Positions 14,595 to 18,127 of a stretch of DNA of 18,127 nt are shown piece by piece. The translations under genes were made by a program, and so were the position numbers. The notes beneath the pieces are model-generated. The model did not search any database. It was not told where the DNA came from and worked only from the letters and a program-made list of their open reading frames with translations. The stretch is from NCBI GenBank assembly GCA_946886875.1, contig CAMPJN010000025.1, positions 1 to 18,127 on the forward strand, read 5' to 3'. Source of the stretch: an uncultured Pseudomonas sp. (lineage in GTDB: Bacteria > Pseudomonadota > Gammaproteobacteria > Pseudomonadales > Pseudomonadaceae). The first letter of the stretch is position 1. Each line of letters opens with the position of its first letter.

Positions 14595-16067
14595 TCAACC
14601 GGCGATATCGATCAGCACACTCTTATGCCGCAAGTTGGCCGCGAAGGCTTCGCTACCCAGATCCTTGCCAATGCCCGAGCGCTTATAGCCTCCGGTCGGC
14701 AAGATGTGATCGTTGCTGCGGCCGTAGCGGTTGACCCACACAGTGCCGGCTTCCAGGCCGCGAATCAGGCGCAGCGCGCGGTTGAGATCGGCGGTATGCA
14801 CCCCGGCAGCCAGGCCGTAGGTGGGATGCTCGGCGAGACGTAGCGCCTGCTTCTCATCCTCGAAGGTCTGCACCGTCAGCACCGGGCCGAAGATTTCCTC
14901 GAGCACAGCCGGGTTGCGGCTGTCCGGCGTGCTCAACAGGGTCGGCTGGTAGTAGGCGCCGCCAAGCCCCTCGATCGGGCAGCCACCTTCAAGCACTTCG
15001 GCGCCGGCCTGGCGCGAACGCTGGACGATGCCGTCGATCCGCTCGGCCTGCTGCCGGGAGATGATCGGCGACAGGCTGGTCTGTGCCGACCAGGTGTGGC
15101 CGGGGCGCAGCTCGCGGAAGTAGCCCTGCAGGTACTCGACGAAGGGTTCGAGAATCGAACGTTCGATGATCAGCCGTGACCCCGACACGCAAACCTGCCC
15201 GGCATTGCCGGTGATGCCCATGGCGACGCTGCGGGCGGTCTTCTGCAAGTCCGGGACGTCGGCGAACACCAGTTGCGGGCTCTTGCCGCCGAGCTCCAGG
15301 GTCACCGGCTTCGGCCCGAACTGTGCGCAGGTGGACATGATGCTCGCGCCGGTGGCGGTTGAGCCGGTGAAAGTCACCTTGCTGATCCGCGGGTGACGAC
15401 ACAGGGCATCGCCGGTGAGCCGGCCGTCACCCTGCACCACATTGAAGATGCCCGCCGGTATCCCCGCCTGCACTGCCAGTTCGGCGTAGCGCAGAATGGA
15501 GAACGGGGTCAGTTCCGAGGGCTTGAGCACCACCGCGTTGCCGGCCGCCAGGGCTGGCGCGACCTTCCAGTTGGCCATGCTCAGCGGAAAGTTCCACGGC
15601 GCGATGGCGCCGATTACCCCGTAGGGTTCGGCGATCTGCATGCCCAGGCTGTCATGCTGGGTCGCCGCGACCTGGCCACCGTGCTTATCGGCGAGCTCGG
15701 CGAAAAAGCGCAGAACCTCAGCCACATAGGGAATGTCCCAGGCCAGCACATCTTTATACGGACGGGTCGAGCCGATCGCTTCGAGCGGGGCAAGGGTCGC
15801 CGCGTCCGCCTCGATCAAGTCGGCCCAACGGCGCATGGCGCGGGTGCGCTCGCGCGGCGGGCGGGTCGCCCAGTCACTCTGGCGAAAGGCCTGCCAGGCG
15901 TTCTCCACAGCTTCGTCGACCAGCGCCACATCGGCGACCGGCAGTTGGGCGTAGTACTGGCCGTCCGAGGGTCGCACCACCTCCAGTCCCGGCAAGGCAT
16001 CACGGTATCTCCCGCCGATGAAATGGGCACTGCGTACCTTGACGATGCTAGGGTCGAAGCTGTTCAT
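14595..16067 (-). CDS. NAD-dependent aldehyde dehydrogenase (betaine-aldehyde / gamma-aminobutyraldehyde dehydrogenase class)
   Basis: A 490-aa class 1/2-type aldehyde dehydrogenase, complete. With the start at ATG 16067 (GGAG 6 nt upstream), the oxyanion Asn159 is in APWNFP. Lys182 and Glu185 in VVLKPSE suggest NAD preference. General base Glu258 is in VTLELGGKSP and catalytic Cys293 is in GNAGQVCVSGSR. It would oxidise an aldehyde to the carboxylic acid, for example the product of an amine oxidase such as the one encoded at 12243-13517. It is a single transcription unit with its own control region upstream and a strong terminator downstream. An in-frame ATG at 16094 is possible but lacks a good ribosome-binding site. 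Substrate cannot be read from the sequence; puuC-, betB- and patD-like roles are all compatible. Confidence 0.93.
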   Translation of the reverse strand: MNSFDPSIVKVRSAHFIGGRYRDALPGLEVVRPSDGQYYAQLPVADVALVDEAVENAWQAFRQSDWATRPPRERTRAMRRWADLIEADAATLAPLEAIGSTRPYKDVLAWDIPYVAEVLRFFAELADKHGGQVAATQHDSLGMQIAEPYGVIGAIAPWNFPLSMANWKVAPALAAGNAVVLKPSELTPFSILRYAELAVQAGIPAGIFNVVQGDGRLTGDALCRHPRISKVTFTGSTATGASIMSTCAQFGPKPVTLELGGKSPQLVFADVPDLQKTARSVAMGITGNAGQVCVSGSRLIIERSILEPFVEYLQGYFRELRPGHTWSAQTSLSPIISRQQAERIDGIVQRSRQAGAEVLEGGCPIEGLGGAYYQPTLLSTPDSRNPAVLEEIFGPVLTVQTFEDEKQALRLAEHPTYGLAAGVHTADLNRALRLIRGLEAGTVWVNRYGRSNDHILPTGGYKRSGIGKDLGSEAFAANLRHKSVLIDIAG

Positions 16068-16090
16068 AAGGGACTCCAGAAAGGGGCGTG

Positions 16091-16105
16091 GCACCGGCTC
16101 GGTGC
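16091..16105. promoter_or_regulatory. Short inverted repeat GCACCG-GCT-CGGTGC near the aldehyde-dehydrogenase start
   Basis: Perfect 6-bp arms around a 3-nt centre, 24-38 nt before the ATG. In the leader RNA this would form a compact hairpin just upstream of the ribosome-binding site. Alternatively it is a protein-binding dyad. No T-run, so not a terminator. Confidence 0.3.
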
Positions 16106-16132
16106 ATTGCGTAGCCAGGCCTCTATCCTAGG

Positions 16133-16150
16133 AAATATCGCCCGATATTT
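16133..16150. promoter_or_regulatory. Candidate operator: AAATATCG-CC-CGATATTT palindrome
   Basis: Perfect 8-bp arms with a 2-nt spacer, 66-83 nt upstream of the aldehyde-dehydrogenase ATG, overlapping where its promoter should be. The AT-rich symmetric form and length suit a dimeric regulator (GntR, TetR or similar class). The 11-mer AATATCGCCCG from this site recurs at 294-304, upstream of the gabD-like gene. Confidence 0.45.
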
Positions 16151-16216
16151 GCTGCGGACTTACCGCCTCGCTCAAGCATTAGCTACGGTCTTTCGGGCTT
16201 TCCCTTATGTAATCGA

Positions 16217-16230
16217 CTGAAGTACTTCAG
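16217..16230. promoter_or_regulatory. Perfect 14-bp palindrome CTGAAGTACTTCAG
   Basis: Unspaced 7+7 palindrome, 62-75 nt beyond the stop codon of the dehydratase gene and about 150 nt upstream of the aldehyde-dehydrogenase start. It could be a second operator, or part of the 3' end of the reductase-dehydratase message. The surrounding region 16068-16291 (224 nt) has no ORF and no clear terminator. Confidence 0.35.
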
Positions 16231-16291
16231 ACTTCTGCTCACCGCCTCTAACAGCGGCGATATGGCCAGAGACTTCTGCCCCCGGAAATAA

Positions 16292-17263
16292 CTACTCGAC
16301 AACTGCGTAGATCTCGGCCAGGTCGCACAGGTCCCAGTTGCCGCCGGTCAGCACCACGCAGACCTTCTCATCCGGCCGCACCTTGACCACGCCTGCCAGC
16401 AGAGCGCCGATGCCGATCGCGGCGGCGGGCTCGGCGATCAGTTTCGCGTCCTTGGCCAGGGCGCGCATACCTTCGATGATGTGCTCGTCTTCGACCAGGA
16501 CGATCTCGTCGACGTAGCGCTCGATGATCGGATAGGGATTCTGCCCCGGGACACTTATCCTCAAGCCGTCGGCAATGGTGTTCTGCAACGGCAGGGAGGT
16601 GCGCTGCTTGTTCAACCGGCTGTGATAGTACTTGGGCGTCAACGCCGGCTCCGCACCGACAACCCTCACCGATGGCCGGGTTTCCTTGATGGCGGTGGCA
16701 ATACCTGAAATCAGGCCGCCGCCGCCCATGGGGATGATGACCGTATCGACATCCGGCAGGTCTTCGAGGATCTCGCAGCCGATGGTGCCCTGGCCGGCCA
16801 TCACCAGTGGGTCCTCGAAGGCATGGACGGGCACATAGCCGTTTTCCTCGGCGATTTCGTACACCCTTTTCCAGCGGGCAGCGGTGTCGCCATCGAAGAG
16901 AATCACCTCCGCCCCGAGGGCTTGTGTATTGGCGATCTTGATCTTCGGGGTGGTCACCGGCAGCACCAGAATGGCTTTCACGCCGAGCATGCGAGCGGCG
17001 TAGGCGAGCCCCTGGGCATGATTGCCGGAAGAGGTGGCAATGATGCCGTTGGCAATCTCTTCTCTGGGCAGCGAGAGCGTCTTGTTCAGCGCGCCACGAA
17101 TCTTGAACGCCCCGGTGATCTGCAGGGTTTCGGGCTTCAGATAGAGCTGACAACCCACGGCCTTCTCTATCTTCTCCGCGCGCAACAGCGGCGTATGTTT
17201 GATATGGGGTTTCAGCCGTTCCTGGGCTTCTCGAATGTCCTGAATGGTCGGATGATCGCGCAT
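16292..17263 (-). CDS. PLP-dependent threonine/serine dehydratase-like beta-eliminase (fold type II, no ACT domain)
   Basis: A 323-aa catabolic-type dehydratase. PLP-binding Lys54 is in TGAFKIRGA, the substrate-carboxylate loop SSGNHAQG is at 79-85, the phosphate-binding glycine loop GGGGL is at 180-184, and LTGGNWDL near the C-terminus holds the pyridine-contact region. There is no C-terminal ACT regulatory domain, unlike biosynthetic IlvA. The family includes TdcB, serine racemase, threo-3-hydroxyaspartate ammonia-lyase and BhcB. These remove water from a beta-hydroxy amino acid to give an enamine/imine that hydrolyses to a keto acid. GAGG lies 7 nt before ATG 17263. The gene follows the cyclodeaminase-family reductase by 37 nt, so the two are probably co-transcribed. 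It looks closer to TdcB-like enzymes than to ectoine EutB. Substrate uncertain. Confidence 0.9.
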   Translation of the reverse strand: MRDHPTIQDIREAQERLKPHIKHTPLLRAEKIEKAVGCQLYLKPETLQITGAFKIRGALNKTLSLPREEIANGIIATSSGNHAQGLAYAARMLGVKAILVLPVTTPKIKIANTQALGAEVILFDGDTAARWKRVYEIAEENGYVPVHAFEDPLVMAGQGTIGCEILEDLPDVDTVIIPMGGGGLISGIATAIKETRPSVRVVGAEPALTPKYYHSRLNKQRTSLPLQNTIADGLRISVPGQNPYPIIERYVDEIVLVEDEHIIEGMRALAKDAKLIAEPAAAIGIGALLAGVVKVRPDEKVCVVLTGGNWDLCDLAEIYAVVE

Positions 17264-17300
17264 GTAATTTCCTCTCTCCGTACTGACGAAAAATCAGAAT

Positions 17301-18127
17301 TCAAAGGAACGCAAACAAGGTTCCGAGGTTGTTTTCCAGTGCGTTGCGATAGATTTTTTCGGCAGTGGTGTTGTCCTGTATGGCCATGCCGGTGGAGTCG
17401 AAGATGGTGATTTCTTCATCGTTCTCCCGGCCTGGCTTGGTGCCCAACAGAATCTCGCCGATCTCGCCATGGATATCGTCCAGGCTGATGATCTTCTCGT
17501 TCAGCGGATGCCAGGTTTCCCCTTTGTCGATGCACTGCGAGATAGAGTCGTTGACTATCTTGGCGTGCCTGAATATCTCGGGATCGAGTTCCTGCTTGCC
17601 TTTCATATCCGTGCCTATGGCGACGATATGGGTGCCGGGTTTCACCCAGCTCGCTTCCACCAGCGGGCCTTTGCCACGGGTGGTGGTAATCAGGATGTCG
17701 GCCTGCTCGACCGCCTCCTTCTTCGAATCGGCGAGGATCACGGGGATAGCGAACTCGCCTTCGATATCCGCCTTGAAGCGGGCGCACGTTTCCGGGTTTC
17801 TGCTCCAGGCATGGATCTCTTCGATCTGCATCACCAGGCTGATGGCGCGAATCTGCATCCGCGCCTGATTGCCGGTACCTATGCAGGTGATCTTCTTGGC
17901 GTTCTTTCTCGCCAGCGCCTTGACCGAGACCGCGCCCGAGGCGCCCGTTCTGAGGCCGGTGAGCAGACTGCCATCCATCACGCAGATCAGCGCGCAGCTG
18001 TGGGCATCGAACAGCAGAACGCTGCCCATGCCGTTGGGCATGCCATGCGCGGTCGGGTTATCGAGGAAGCCTCCGGAAGAGGCTTTCATCGAGATGATTT
18101 CATTGGTCTTGCAGTAACCGACCTTGA
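17301..18127 (-). CDS. Ornithine cyclodeaminase / mu-crystallin family imine reductase, 5' end outside window
   Basis: About 275 C-terminal residues of a protein of roughly 320-350 aa; the reading frame is open through base 18127. The Rossmann NAD(P) motif [11 protein letters not shown] is present. So are the [12 protein letters not shown] motif, the [11 protein letters not shown] segment (the family's G-D-x-x-G-K-x-E-L-D pattern) and [11 protein letters not shown] near the end. Known members are ornithine cyclodeaminase, alanine dehydrogenase, Pyr2C reductase, iminosuccinate reductase BhcD and EutC. Most of them interconvert an imine and an amino acid using NAD(P)H. The gene is followed after 37 nt by a PLP beta-eliminase. 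The local sequence looks less GC-rich than the flavin-dehydrogenase genes. Exact reaction not determinable. Confidence 0.88.
   Translation of the reverse strand, partial: KVGYCKTNEIISMKASSGGFLDNPTAHGMPNGMGSVLLFDAHSCALICVMDGSLLTGLRTGASGAVSVKALARKNAKKITCIGTGNQARMQIRAISLVMQIEEIHAWSRNPETCARFKADIEGEFAIPVILADSKKEAVEQADILITTTRGKGPLVEASWVKPGTHIVAIGTDMKGKQELDPEIFRHAKIVNDSISQCIDKGETWHPLNEKIISLDDIHGEIGEILLGTKPGRENDEEITIFDSTGMAIQDNTTAEKIYRNALENNLGTLFAFL

Noticed and set aside
16292..18127. Ectoine utilisation genes eutB/eutC
   Set aside because: Family pairing is similar, but the order is reversed, the dehydratase looks closer to TdcB-type proteins, and no ectoine hydrolase or deacetylase gene is in the window.
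16292..18127. Diaminopropionate synthesis pair (SbnA/SbnB type)
   Set aside because: The PLP partner there is cysteine-synthase-like. Here it has the threonine-dehydratase motifs, and there are no siderophore genes nearby.

Overview
The window looks like the chromosome of a Pseudomonas-type gammaproteobacterium. The evidence is high GC, tight NTGA gene overlaps, a Pseudomonas-style REP inverted pair at 389-456, and protein families common in that genus. All fifteen recognisable genes lie on the minus strand, so transcription runs from high to low coordinates. No transcriptional regulator, tRNA, rRNA, CRISPR array, integrase or transposase is visible.

In transcription order there are four blocks. 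(1) 18127-16292 holds a 5'-truncated ornithine cyclodeaminase/mu-crystallin-family reductase, then a PLP-dependent threonine-dehydratase-like beta-eliminase. In the stretches sampled this pair looks less GC-rich than the rest. (2) 16067-14595 is a single aldehyde dehydrogenase gene. It is preceded by an intergenic region with three inverted repeats and followed by a strong bidirectional terminator (14515-14556). (3) 14223-2717 is one apparent ten-gene operon of about 11.5 kb. It encodes a type II haloacid-dehalogenase-like HAD hydrolase, a PuuB-like FAD amine oxidase, a Tat-exported solute-binding protein, two DppB/DppC-type permeases, a fused double ATPase, the three subunits (small [2Fe-2S], FAD/NAD-type with BFD-like [2Fe-2S], DAO-type FAD) of an HcnABC/opine-oxidase-type dehydrogenase, and an ArgE-like M20 deacylase. 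(4) 2541-1 carries a long methyl-accepting chemotaxis protein and the first 67 codons of a succinate-semialdehyde-dehydrogenase-like gene, separated by REP repeats.

Inference: block 3 looks like an uptake-and-dismantling operon for an N-substituted or secondary-amine amino-acid compound (opine-like, N-acyl amino acid or peptide-like). The peptide-type transporter would bring it in. The membrane-linked or soluble flavin dehydrogenase and the second FAD oxidase would cleave C-N bonds, and the M20 enzyme would remove an acyl group. The aldehyde dehydrogenase and the GabD-like enzyme could oxidise aldehyde products, and the chemoreceptor might sense the substrate. The substrate cannot be read from the sequence. 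I know of no characterised pathway with exactly this gene set, so this operon is the main candidate here for an undescribed system.
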